Assembly (NCBI GenBank): GCA_900762325.1
Contig: CAAFGG010000050.1
Span: 1 to 14,293, forward strand
Source of the DNA: an uncultured Collinsella sp.
GTDB taxonomy: Bacteria; Actinomycetota; Coriobacteriia; Coriobacteriales; Coriobacteriaceae
Length of the DNA: 14,293 bases
Reading direction: 5' to 3'
How positions within the stretch are numbered: the first letter of the stretch is position 1; every line of letters begins with the position of its first letter. Below the pieces are notes generated by a model, which made no database searches, had not been told where the DNA came from, and worked only from the letters and a program-made list of their open reading frames with translations. Position numbers and translations under genes: made by a program. Positions 1 to 5,606 of the stretch are shown here, piece by piece.

Positions 1-14
1 GCATACGCTCGCAG

Positions 15-20
15 TAAAAT
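15..20 (+). promoter_or_regulatory. candidate -10 box upstream of small ORF
   Basis: TAAAAT at 15-20 matches five of six bases of a sigma-70/SigA -10 hexamer. The -35 would lie outside the window, so the promoter cannot be completed. A transcript from here would begin near 27, almost exactly at the left arm of the inverted repeat at 28-52, and would carry the ORF at 77-229. Confidence 0.3.
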
Positions 21-76
21 ACCCTTGCGACGCATCCCGTGCGCGGGCGGCCGACGACTCGATCGGAGGTCCCCAA

Positions 77-229
77 ATGCTGAAATTCCTTAACGCGCTC
101 GCCGCCCTCGCGGCGGTGGGCACGTTCGTCATCGCGTTTCTAGACTCGTATGAGGTTCGGTTTAAGGTCCGTAGGCGCACGCGCGGTGCGGACGGTAGAA
201 GGCATTTGCGCCGCAACAAGCGCAAATAA
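77..229 (+). CDS. small single-pass membrane protein, 50 aa, unknown function
   Basis: I do not recognise this gene. It has an ATG at 77 preceded by GGAGG at 65-69 (7-base spacing), 50 codons and a TAA stop, followed two bases later by a hairpin. The peptide begins MLKFLNALAALAAVGTF, giving one hydrophobic helix (about residues 3-22). An acidic spot (D23, E26) follows, then a strongly basic tail in which about half of residues 28-50 are Arg or Lys, ending RRNKRK. By the positive-inside rule the tail should be cytoplasmic and could touch nucleic acid or phospholipid. The good ribosome site, terminator and framing inverted repeats support a real gene, but a peptide this short needs transcript or peptide evidence. 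Confidence 0.5.
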   Translation: MLKFLNALAALAAVGTFVIAFLDSYEVRFKVRRRTRGADGRRHLRRNKRK

Positions 230-230
230 G

Positions 231-259
231 AATGCCCGGGGTTAGAGGCCCGGGCATTT
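231..259 (+). terminator. hairpin directly after small ORF
   Basis: AATGCCCGGG (231-240) pairs with CCCGGGCATT (249-258) around an 8-base loop, starting one base after the TAA stop of the 77-229 ORF. The trailing T run is short (TTT then AA), so termination may be weak. The tight placement against the stop codon is typical of an intrinsic terminator. Confidence 0.55.
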
Positions 260-334
260 AACTAAAGCTGAAAACTAGGCCGCCCGCGCTTTCGAACACT
301 TACGCGGGATGCGTCGTTTCCTGTAACTATTGTA

Positions 335-366
335 TCCCGAATCGCCCAGCCGATTCGGGACATTTT
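335..366 (+). terminator. intrinsic terminator
   Basis: TCCCGAATCG (335-344) and CGATTCGGGA (351-360) form a perfect 10-bp stem with a 6-base loop, followed by CATTTT. Read on the plus strand this is a good rho-independent terminator. It sits 76 bases after the first hairpin and would insulate the sortase gene from upstream transcription. Confidence 0.65.
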
Positions 367-460
367 GAAAACTCAAATGCAGGCTTATCCTCGACTGGAC
401 GGTGCAGTCTAGCTGCGTTGTCTGGCGTGGAAGCTCGCTAATCGGCTATTATTTGTTTAG

Positions 461-481
461 ACAACTTGAGTTGTAGAGGAG
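461..481 (+). promoter_or_regulatory. dyad plus ribosome binding site before the sortase
   Basis: ACAACT (461-466) and AGTTGT (469-474) form a perfect 6-2-6 palindrome. It abuts the Shine-Dalgarno GAGGAG (476-481), which sits 9 bases before the ATG at 491. The dyad could be an operator or an RNA hairpin next to the ribosome site. TATTAT at 447-452 could be a -10 box, but no -35 is properly spaced. Confidence 0.35.
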
Positions 482-490
482 TGACCGGCG

Positions 491-1429
491 ATGGTGCAGG
501 GCGCCAAACATATGAAGAGCAATAACGCCGCGGCTAACGGTGGCTCAAGCCCTCAGCCCAAACCTCAACCAAAGCCCAAGCGCCGTCGCAAGCGACTGCC
601 GCGTTGGGCCGACCGGCTCATCACCATTGTCATCATCCTTATTGGCGTGGGCCTTATGACCTGGCCGTGGATCTTGGACCGGCTCGAGGCCTCGGGCGTG
701 TTCAACCAGATCAGCACGGTGTCCAGCACCGTGGACGCGCTGTCTGCCGAGGAGCGCGAGCGCATCCTGCTCCAGGCGCGCTCCTTTAACGAGCAGCTTG
801 CCGGCGAGGCCACCGAGCTCCCCGCCGACCAGATCGAGCCCTATGCCCAGCAGCTCATCTTTGACCGCGACCCCATGATGAGCTGGGTCGAGATCCCCTC
901 CATCGACGCGAGCATGCCCATCTACCACGGCACGAGCGAAGAAGTCCTTATGGCGGGCGTCGGCCACCTGGAGGGCACGAGCCTACCGGTGGGCGGCACC
1001 TCGACGCATTGCGTGCTCACCGCGCACTCGGGCATGCGCAACCTGAGCATGTTCGACGACATCCACTCGCTGGAGCCAGGCGACCTGGTGCTGCTACACA
1101 CCATGAACAAGACGCTCGCCTACAAGATGGTGGACTCCGAGGTCGCGCTGCCCGAGGAGATGGAGTCGCTGACCATCGAGCCCGGCGCCGACAAGGTGAC
1201 GCTCGTCACCTGCACGCCCTACGGCGTGAACGACCATCGCCTGCTGGTGCATTGCGTGCGCACCAAGTACAACAAGAAGGACGTCGACAAGCAAAAGTCG
1301 CTGGCCGGCCGCCACTGGGGCAAGCGCGAGTTTGCCGTGCTCATCGTGGTCGTGGCCATTGTGCTGTTGCTGCTGGACATCGTGATCCACGCGGTCCGCA
1401 AGCGCCGCAAGGCCAAAGCCTCGGCATAG
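491..1429 (+). CDS. class C-type (pilin-like) sortase
   Basis: This is a membrane-bound cysteine transpeptidase that joins sorting-signal proteins to each other (pilus assembly) or to the wall. Visible parts: a Pro/Lys/Arg-rich cytoplasmic N-terminus (about 20-38), TM helix at about 43-61, the sortase motif WVEIPSID (132-139), PIYHGTSEEVL, the class C hallmark TSLPVGG (163-169), catalytic His179 in TAHSG, catalytic Cys241 in TLVTCTPYG, Arg250 in HRLL, a second TM helix at about 281-300, and a basic tail. Two TM helices and 312 aa fit class C. The lid segment (about 103-125) shows no clear Asp-Pro-aromatic motif, which many class C sortases carry. The ATG at 491 is chosen because GAGGAG precedes it by 9 bases; Met8 has a poor ribosome site. 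No pilin or LPXTG gene is adjacent, so its substrates lie elsewhere. Confidence 0.93.
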   Translation: MVQGAKHMKSNNAAANGGSSPQPKPQPKPKRRRKRLPRWADRLITIVIILIGVGLMTWPWILDRLEASGVFNQISTVSSTVDALSAEERERILLQARSFNEQLAGEATELPADQIEPYAQQLIFDRDPMMSWVEIPSIDASMPIYHGTSEEVLMAGVGHLEGTSLPVGGTSTHCVLTAHSGMRNLSMFDDIHSLEPGDLVLLHTMNKTLAYKMVDSEVALPEEMESLTIEPGADKVTLVTCTPYGVNDHRLLVHCVRTKYNKKDVDKQKSLAGRHWGKREFAVLIVVVAIVLLLLDIVIHAVRKRRKAKASA

Positions 1430-1442
1430 GACATCGTTCAGA

Positions 1443-1477
1443 ACCACCGCAATGGGGACAGGCACCTTTGTGGTGGT
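1443..1477. repeat. dyad containing GGGGACAGGCACC
   Basis: ACCACC (1443-1448) pairs with GGTGGT (1472-1477), and the stem extends to 9 positions with one G-T wobble. The loop carries GGGGACAGGCACC (1454-1466). From memory, motifs of the form TGGGGACAGGCACC recur between genes in several bacterial genomes as REP-like sequence; I cannot count copies here. It starts 14 bases after the sortase stop codon. Confidence 0.45.
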
Positions 1478-1491
1478 CGGGGCTTCCAAAC

Positions 1492-1548
1492 CATCACAAC
1501 ATTCGATAAAAATCGCGATTTTGACGAAAAGTGTCGAATGTTGTGATG
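1492..1548. repeat. 15-bp perfect inverted repeat enclosing a 14-bp palindrome
   Basis: CATCACAACATTCGA (1492-1506) is perfectly complementary to TCGAATGTTGTGATG (1534-1548). The 27-base interval contains the perfect palindrome AAAATCGCGATTTT (1509-1522). The right arm is followed by CTTTTCG, so it could act as a terminator for the sortase gene. The extra internal palindrome and long loop are unlike an ordinary terminator and resemble a miniature repeat element or a protein-binding site. Confidence 0.6.
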
Positions 1549-1550
1549 CT

Positions 1551-1620
1551 TTTCGTTGCGGGCGGGACGGCTTTCGTTGTGGGCGGGACGGTTTTCGCTA
1601 TGGACGGTGCGGTTTCGCTG
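1551..1620. repeat. degenerate 21-bp tandem repeat, about 3.4 units
   Basis: Units begin at 1551, 1572 and 1593 (period 21), with a partial fourth at 1613. The first two share TTTCGTTG-Y-GGGCGGGACGG over 20 positions with one difference. The third is diverged (TTTCGCTATGGACGGTGCGG), and the fourth keeps only its start (TTTCGCTG). A period of 21 leaves all frames open, which explains repetitive peptide-like ORFs on both strands; none has a ribosome site or recognisable protein. Together with the two upstream elements it fills much of the 324-base gap 1430-1753. Confidence 0.6.
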
Positions 1621-1704
1621 TAGAACCGCTTGACCACGTCCCACCAACCGCCGCCCGCGTTACGTTTTCGCTGCATTTGGGTAAAGCACCTGCTCCAAGC
1701 GGCG

Positions 1705-1732
1705 TTGCCTTGTATACTAGAGCGGTTTATCT
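1705..1732 (+). promoter_or_regulatory. probable gatCAB promoter region
   Basis: TATACT at 1713-1718 is a good -10 hexamer without a clear -35. An alternative is TTGCCT (1705-1710) with TTATCT (1727-1732) at 16-base spacing. Either would start transcription just before the gatC ribosome site GAAGGGAG (1741-1748). Bases 1621-1704 show nothing else I can name. Confidence 0.35.
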
Positions 1733-1753
1733 GTTATGCGGAAGGGAGCGCCT

Positions 1754-2065
1754 ATGGCACTCAGCGAGAAAGACGTGCGCGGTATCGCCGAGTACGCAAA
1801 GATCGCACTGACCGATGACGAGCTCACCCAGATGACGTCCTACATGAACGACGCCGTCCAGATGCTCGAGCCCGTCTTGCAATATGACTTGCCCGACGTG
1901 GAGCCCACGTTCCATCCCATCGGAAGCCTGTCCAACGTGATGGGTGATGACCTGCGCGAGCCCGAGCGCGACCTGCCGCTCGACGTCGCGCTCGAAAACG
2001 CCGGCAGCGCGCGCGACCGCTACTTCCGCGTGCCGTCCATTTTGGGAGAGGGGGAGAGCGAGTAA
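1754..2065 (+). CDS. gatC: Asp/Glu-tRNA amidotransferase subunit C
   Basis: GatC is the small subunit that clamps GatA to GatB in the GatCAB complex, which converts Glu-tRNA(Gln) to Gln-tRNA(Gln) and, where needed, Asp-tRNA(Asn) to Asn-tRNA(Asn). The 103-aa product shows the family pattern: an N-terminal helical part (VRGIAEYAKIALTDDEL, about 9-25), the V-P-T/H-P segment DVEPTFHP (about 49-56), then LREPERDLPLDVALENAG and the closing RYFRVPSIL motif. The ATG at 1754 is chosen because GAAGGGAG lies 5 bases upstream; the reading frame extends to 1736, but that would place the ribosome site inside the gene. The stop overlaps the gatA start by one base (TAATG), suggesting translational coupling. 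Confidence 0.97.
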   Translation: MALSEKDVRGIAEYAKIALTDDELTQMTSYMNDAVQMLEPVLQYDLPDVEPTFHPIGSLSNVMGDDLREPERDLPLDVALENAGSARDRYFRVPSILGEGESE

Positions 2066-3579
2066 TGGCGCTAAGCTTCGATTCCCTTACCGCCGCCCAG
2101 ATCGCCGCGGGCGTTGCCGCCGGCGACTTTACCGCTACCGAGGTGGCCCAGGCTTCCCTTGCCGCCATCGAGGCGCGCGAGGGCGGGGTCCAGGCATTCC
2201 TGCAGGTGGCGCCCGAGCTCGCGCTCGAGGCCGCCGCGCGCGTGGATGCCGACCGTGCCGCAGGCAAGCCGCTGCCCCCGCTCGCGGGCGTGCCGCTGGC
2301 CATCAAGGACAACATGAACCTTGTGGGCACGCGCACCACCTGCGCTTCCCGCATGCTCGAGGACTACCAGAGCGTCTACACCGCCACCTGCGTCCAGCGC
2401 ATGCTCGATGCCGGCTGCTTGCCCATGGGCAAGGCCAACATGGACGAGTTTGCCTTTGGCAGCTCCACCGAGAGCTCGGCGTTCCACCGCACCAACAACC
2501 CCTGGGATACCGAGCGCGTGCCCGGCGGCTCCTCGGGCGGCTCTGCTGCCGCCGTTGCCGCGGGCGAGGTCGCGCTCTCGCTGGGTTCGGACACCGGTGG
2601 CTCCATTCGCCAGCCGGCGTCGCTGTGCGGCGTGGTGGGCTTTAAGCCCACGTATGGCGCCGTGAGCCGTTACGGCGTGGTGGCCTTTGGCTCGTCGCTC
2701 GACCAGGTGGGGCCCTTCGGCCGCACGGTCGAGGACGTCGCACTGGCTATGAATGCGCTCACCGGTGCGGGCCACGATCCGTACGACTGCACCAGCCAGG
2801 ACTGTGCCGTCGACTTTACCGAGCACCTCAACGACAGCATCGAGGGCAAGCGCGTGGGCATCATCCCCGCGTTTATGGAGGCCGAGGGCCTGACGCCCGA
2901 GGTCAAGGCCGCTGTTCAGCGCGCCGCCCAGGAGCTGCAGAACCAGGGCGCTGAGCTGGTCGAGGTCGACCTGCCGCACCTGGACGCCGCCATCGCCGCC
3001 TACTACGTTATCGGCCCGGCCGAGGCGTTCTCCAACCTGGCCCGCTTCGACGGCATCCGCTACGGCTACCAGGAGGAAGGCTGTGCCAACCTGTCCGACC
3101 AGAGCTCGCTTTCGCGCGCCCACGGCTTTGGCGCCGAGGCCAAGCGCCGTCAGATGCTCGGCGCCTACCTGCTGAGCTCGGGCGTGTACGACAAGTACTA
3201 CTACGCTGCGCAAAAGGCCCGCACGCTCATCACGCAGGACTACGACGCCGCGTATGCCAAGGTGGACACCATCCTCATGCCCGCCTCGCCGCGCACGGCC
3301 TTTAAGTTTGGCGAGATCAGCGACCCCACGCAGATGTACCTCTCCGACCTGTATACCATCTCGCTCAACATTTGCGGCAACGGTGGTATCTCGGTGCCGC
3401 TGGGCCTGGGCGAGGATACTGAGCTGCCCGTTTCTGCCCAGCTGGTGGGGCCTGCCTTTAAGGACCGTCAGCTGCTTACGTTTGCCCGCGCCCTGGAGCG
3501 CGGCTTTGCCGATGCCGTCACGGGTGCGCCCGCGCTTTCCGTCGCGCCCGATTTTGCCGGGAAGGGAGGCGAGCTGTAA
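2065..3579 (+). CDS. gatA: Asp/Glu-tRNA amidotransferase subunit A (glutaminase)
   Basis: GatA is the amidase-family subunit that hydrolyses glutamine and passes ammonia to GatB. The 504-aa length is normal. The Ser-cis-Ser-Lys triad is visible: Lys81 in VPLAIKDNM, cis-Ser156 in the amidase signature GGSSGGSAAAVAAG (154-167), and nucleophile Ser180 in SDTGGSIRQPA. FKPTYGAVSRYG follows, as in GatA proteins rather than general amidases. The C-terminal half keeps the family pattern YDKYYYAAQKAR and LNICGNGGISVPLG. The start overlaps the gatC stop and its own stop overlaps the gatB start, both as TAATG, so the three subunits should be made in balanced amounts. Adjacent gatC and gatB make the assignment firm. 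Confidence 0.98.
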   Translation: MALSFDSLTAAQIAAGVAAGDFTATEVAQASLAAIEAREGGVQAFLQVAPELALEAAARVDADRAAGKPLPPLAGVPLAIKDNMNLVGTRTTCASRMLEDYQSVYTATCVQRMLDAGCLPMGKANMDEFAFGSSTESSAFHRTNNPWDTERVPGGSSGGSAAAVAAGEVALSLGSDTGGSIRQPASLCGVVGFKPTYGAVSRYGVVAFGSSLDQVGPFGRTVEDVALAMNALTGAGHDPYDCTSQDCAVDFTEHLNDSIEGKRVGIIPAFMEAEGLTPEVKAAVQRAAQELQNQGAELVEVDLPHLDAAIAAYYVIGPAEAFSNLARFDGIRYGYQEEGCANLSDQSSLSRAHGFGAEAKRRQMLGAYLLSSGVYDKYYYAAQKARTLITQDYDAAYAKVDTILMPASPRTAFKFGEISDPTQMYLSDLYTISLNICGNGGISVPLGLGEDTELPVSAQLVGPAFKDRQLLTFARALERGFADAVTGAPALSVAPDFAGKGGEL

Positions 3580-5255
3580 TGAAGGAGCTTTCCGAGGTCC
3601 TGCAGGATTGGGAGGCCGTGATCGGCCTGGAGATCCACACCGAGCTCACCGCACTCGACACCAAGATGTTCTGCAACTGCAAGCTCAGCCACGATGACGA
3701 GCCCAACGCCAACGTGTGCCCGGTGTGCCTGGGCCTGCCCGGCGCCCTGCCGGTGCCCAACAAGCGCGCCATTGAGAGCATCGTCAAGGCGGGTCTGGCA
3801 ACCAACTGCGAGATCCAGCGTCACTCGATGTTCTACCGCAAGCATTACTTCTATCCCGACATGGCCAAGAACTTCCAGACCACGCAGGGTCCGGTCGCCT
3901 TTGCCATGTACGGCCACCTGGATCTGGACGTGACCGGCCGCGGTGCCGCTGAGCGCCCCGGCTGCGCGTTTGGCGAGGCCGAGGCTCAGAGCCTAGCGAG
4001 CGCTTCGGCCAACGCCGAGGGCCTGTCCACGTCCATGACGTCGACCATGCGCGAGGGCAACCAGCGCGCCGGCCACCTGGCCAGCTACGATGCGTCCAAC
4101 CTGCAGATGCCCGAGCGCCGCGAGGATGGCTCCTACACGGTACCCATCCGCATTCTGCGCATCCATATGGAGGAGGACGCCGCCAAGATGGTGCACGTGG
4201 GCGGTGCCGAGGGTCGCATTACCGCCGCGGCCGAGTCGCTCGTCGACTACAACCGCTGCGGCACGCCGCTGATCGAGCTCGTCACCGAGCCCGACCTGCG
4301 CACGCCCGAGGAGGCCCGCCTGTTTATGGAGAAGCTCCGTCGCATCTTTGTGACGCTGGGCATCTCCGACTGCTCCATGGAGAAGGGCTCCATGCGCTGC
4401 GACGGCAACGTGTCGCTGCGTCGCCGCGGCGAGACCAAGTTGGGCACCAAGACCGAGCTCAAGAACCTCAACTCGTTTAAGAGCCTGCACGATGGCCTTG
4501 CCTACGAGATTTGCCGTCAGGCCGAGGTGCTCGAGGAGGGCGGCATCATCTACCAGGAGACCCGCCACTGGGAGCCCAGCCGCAAGCGCACCGTGGTCAT
4601 GCGTGTGAAGGAGACGGCTGACGACTATCGTCTGTTCCCCGATCCCGACCTGGCGCCGTTCGACCTGGACGATGAGTTCATTGACCGCTGCCGTGGCGAG
4701 ATCCCCGAGCTGCCCGATGCCAAGCGCGCTCGCTTTGAGGCCGACTTTGGCATTAAGGCGGCCGATGCCGAGCAGATCGCCGGCGACCCCGAGTTTGCCG
4801 AGTTCTTTGAGGCCGCTGCTGCCGGTATGGCTGGCAAGGAGGCCCAGACGGTCGCAAATCTGCTGGTCAACGAGATGATCGCCTACCTTAAGGGCGCGGG
4901 CGTGTCGCTCTCCGAGTCCGGCATCTCGCCGGCTCAGGTGGCCGCACTTGCTAAGCTGCTGGCGACCGATGCCATCAGCTCCAACCAGGCGCACGAGGTC
5001 TTTGAGGCCATGGCCCAGACCGGCGACGACCCCAACAAGATCGTCGACGAGCGCGGTATGCGCCAGGTGAGTGATGCCGGCGCGCTGCAGCCGATCGTGG
5101 ACGAGGTGCTGGCAAACTGTGCCGAGCAGGCGCAGCAGTACCGCGATGGCAACCAGAAGGTCATCGGCTTTTTGGTGGGCCAGTGCATGAAGGCGAGCCG
5201 CGGCAAGGGCAACCCGAAGCTCTTCAACGAGTTGCTGAGAACGTCGCTCTCGTAG
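3579..5255 (+). CDS. gatB: Asp/Glu-tRNA amidotransferase subunit B, with insertion
   Basis: GatB phosphorylates the tRNA-bound carboxylate with ATP and amidates it. Visible: WEAVIGLEIHTEL (11-23), a zinc-type Cys set (C32, C34, C47, C50 around CPVCLGLPG), YRKHYFYPDMAKNFQ (86-100), the core IHMEEDAAKMVH (195-206), CGTPLIELVTEPD (227-239), MRCDGNVSLR (272-281), ELKNLNS (293-299), and the tRNA-binding helical and YqeY-like tail to residue 558. At 558 aa it is well above the usual length of about 475-500. The extra lies at about 122-187, between the strand GHLDLDV and the IRILRIHMEED core, where most GatB proteins have only a short turn. The insert is rich in Ala, Ser, Glu and Gly. The reading frame and flanking motifs are intact, so this is an in-frame insertion and not an error. 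Confidence 0.97.
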   Translation: MKELSEVLQDWEAVIGLEIHTELTALDTKMFCNCKLSHDDEPNANVCPVCLGLPGALPVPNKRAIESIVKAGLATNCEIQRHSMFYRKHYFYPDMAKNFQTTQGPVAFAMYGHLDLDVTGRGAAERPGCAFGEAEAQSLASASANAEGLSTSMTSTMREGNQRAGHLASYDASNLQMPERREDGSYTVPIRILRIHMEEDAAKMVHVGGAEGRITAAAESLVDYNRCGTPLIELVTEPDLRTPEEARLFMEKLRRIFVTLGISDCSMEKGSMRCDGNVSLRRRGETKLGTKTELKNLNSFKSLHDGLAYEICRQAEVLEEGGIIYQETRHWEPSRKRTVVMRVKETADDYRLFPDPDLAPFDLDDEFIDRCRGEIPELPDAKRARFEADFGIKAADAEQIAGDPEFAEFFEAAAAGMAGKEAQTVANLLVNEMIAYLKGAGVSLSESGISPAQVAALAKLLATDAISSNQAHEVFEAMAQTGDDPNKIVDERGMRQVSDAGALQPIVDEVLANCAEQAQQYRDGNQKVIGFLVGQCMKASRGKGNPKLFNELLRTSLS

Positions 5256-5261
5256 CTGCGA

Positions 5262-5404
5262 GGCCGGGGAAGCCCCGAGTCGCCGGGGTGTTTCCTCCAA
5301 ATTTCAAACAGTCCTATGCAAGACGAAGGCCACATTTAGTGGCCTTCTTTGCATGCGGAACTCATTTGGAGCAAACACCCCGGCGACTCGGGGCTTCCCC
5401 GGCC
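5262..5404. repeat. long inverted repeat nested around a terminator
   Basis: The arms 5262-5293 and 5373-5404 are perfectly complementary over 32 bases (left begins GGCCGGGGAAGCCCC, right ends GGGGCTTCCCCGGCC). After one mismatch (5294/5372) the pairing continues for 8 more (5295-5302 with 5364-5371), giving a 41-position stem. The centre carries its own perfect terminator hairpin (5325-5347). The element starts 7 bases after the gatB stop codon. This is far more structure than termination needs and fits a miniature inverted-repeat element or a processed or regulatory RNA hairpin. No ORF inside it looks real. Confidence 0.8.
5325..5350 (+). terminator. gat operon terminator (inner hairpin)
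   Basis: GAAGGCCAC (5325-5333) and GTGGCCTTC (5339-5347) make a perfect 9-bp stem with an ATTTA loop, followed by TTT. It lies 70 bases after gatB and inside the long inverted repeat. It is symmetrical enough to work in both directions, though the T run is short. Confidence 0.7.
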
Positions 5405-5449
5405 AGACGACTCGGCCGTTCGGGTCAGGCGGGCTGATAGAAAGATGGT

Positions 5450-5480
5450 GACGGAGGCGCAAGTAGCGCCTCCGTCTTTT
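5450..5480 (+). terminator. strong intrinsic terminator
   Basis: GACGGAGGCGC (5450-5460) and GCGCCTCCGTC (5466-5476) form a perfect 11-bp stem with an AAGTA loop, followed by TTTT (5477-5480). It is the strongest terminator in the window and separates the gat operon from the ATPase gene. No gene is visible between it and the upstream hairpin, so it is either a back-up or the end of an unseen short transcript. Confidence 0.85.
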
Positions 5481-5512
5481 GAATGTGATGAAAGTATGGC
5501 GAAACGAGCTTA

Positions 5513-5587
5513 AAACTTCCGTAAATGTGATAAACATCACGTTTTCCATGGGGTAAAATGTGGCAAATATCACGTTTTCGGAAGTTT
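5513..5587 (+). promoter_or_regulatory. promoter with duplicated 24-bp operator-like repeats
   Basis: Two direct repeats, 5523-5546 and 5556-5579, agree at 21 of 24 positions (AAATGTG..AAA.ATCACGTTTTC) and start 33 bp apart, about three helical turns. The first contains the dyad GTGAT-AAAC-ATCAC. Both lie inside the perfect 9-bp inverted repeat AAACTTCCG (5513-5521) / CGGAAGTTT (5579-5587). A possible promoter runs through them: TAAACA (5531-5536), 17 bases, TAAAAT (5554-5559). A regulator bound here would block transcription of the gene at 5607. A partial third copy (AATGTGATGAAA) starts at 5482. Confidence 0.6.
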
Positions 5588-5606
5588 CTTTGCGGGAGGT
5601 TCGGTC

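Larger units (their letters stand above)
28..316. repeat. split inverted repeat framing a small ORF
   Basis: Two perfect inverted matches bracket the 50-codon ORF. CGACGCATCCCG at 28-39 pairs with CGGGATGCGTCG at 305-316 (12 bp). GCGCGGGCGGCC at 41-52 pairs with GGCCGCCCGCGC at 278-289 (12 bp). On the left the two blocks are 1 base apart; on the right they are 15 bases apart, so one arm carries a 14-base asymmetry. The structure could be terminal repeats of a small mobile or miniature element, or a long-range RNA stem closing the ends of the transcript. No transposase lies inside. Confidence 0.55.

Noticed and set aside
278..316. TTCGAA-containing segment as a tRNA T-arm
   Set aside because: The flanking bases do not pair as a T-stem, and no acceptor, D or anticodon arm fits on either strand.
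1736..1753. Six-codon N-terminal extension of gatC
   Set aside because: The Shine-Dalgarno sequence GAAGGGAG lies inside the extension and fits the ATG at 1754; homologues begin near that residue.
1452..1811. 119-codon plus-strand frame across the repeat block into gatC
   Set aside because: The repetitive peptide comes from the 21-bp tandem units; it has no ribosome site, and it runs out of frame into gatC.
2071..3213. 380-codon open frame opposite gatA
   Set aside because: Same shadow effect; gatA is unmistakable on the plus strand.
3993..5300. 435-codon open frame opposite gatB
   Set aside because: It mirrors gatB codon bias, has no recognisable motif, and its start falls inside the structured repeat after gatB.
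5523..5579. Two 24-bp direct repeats as a minimal CRISPR
   Set aside because: The gap is only 9 bases, there are just two copies plus a fragment, no cas gene is present, and the repeats lie in a promoter.
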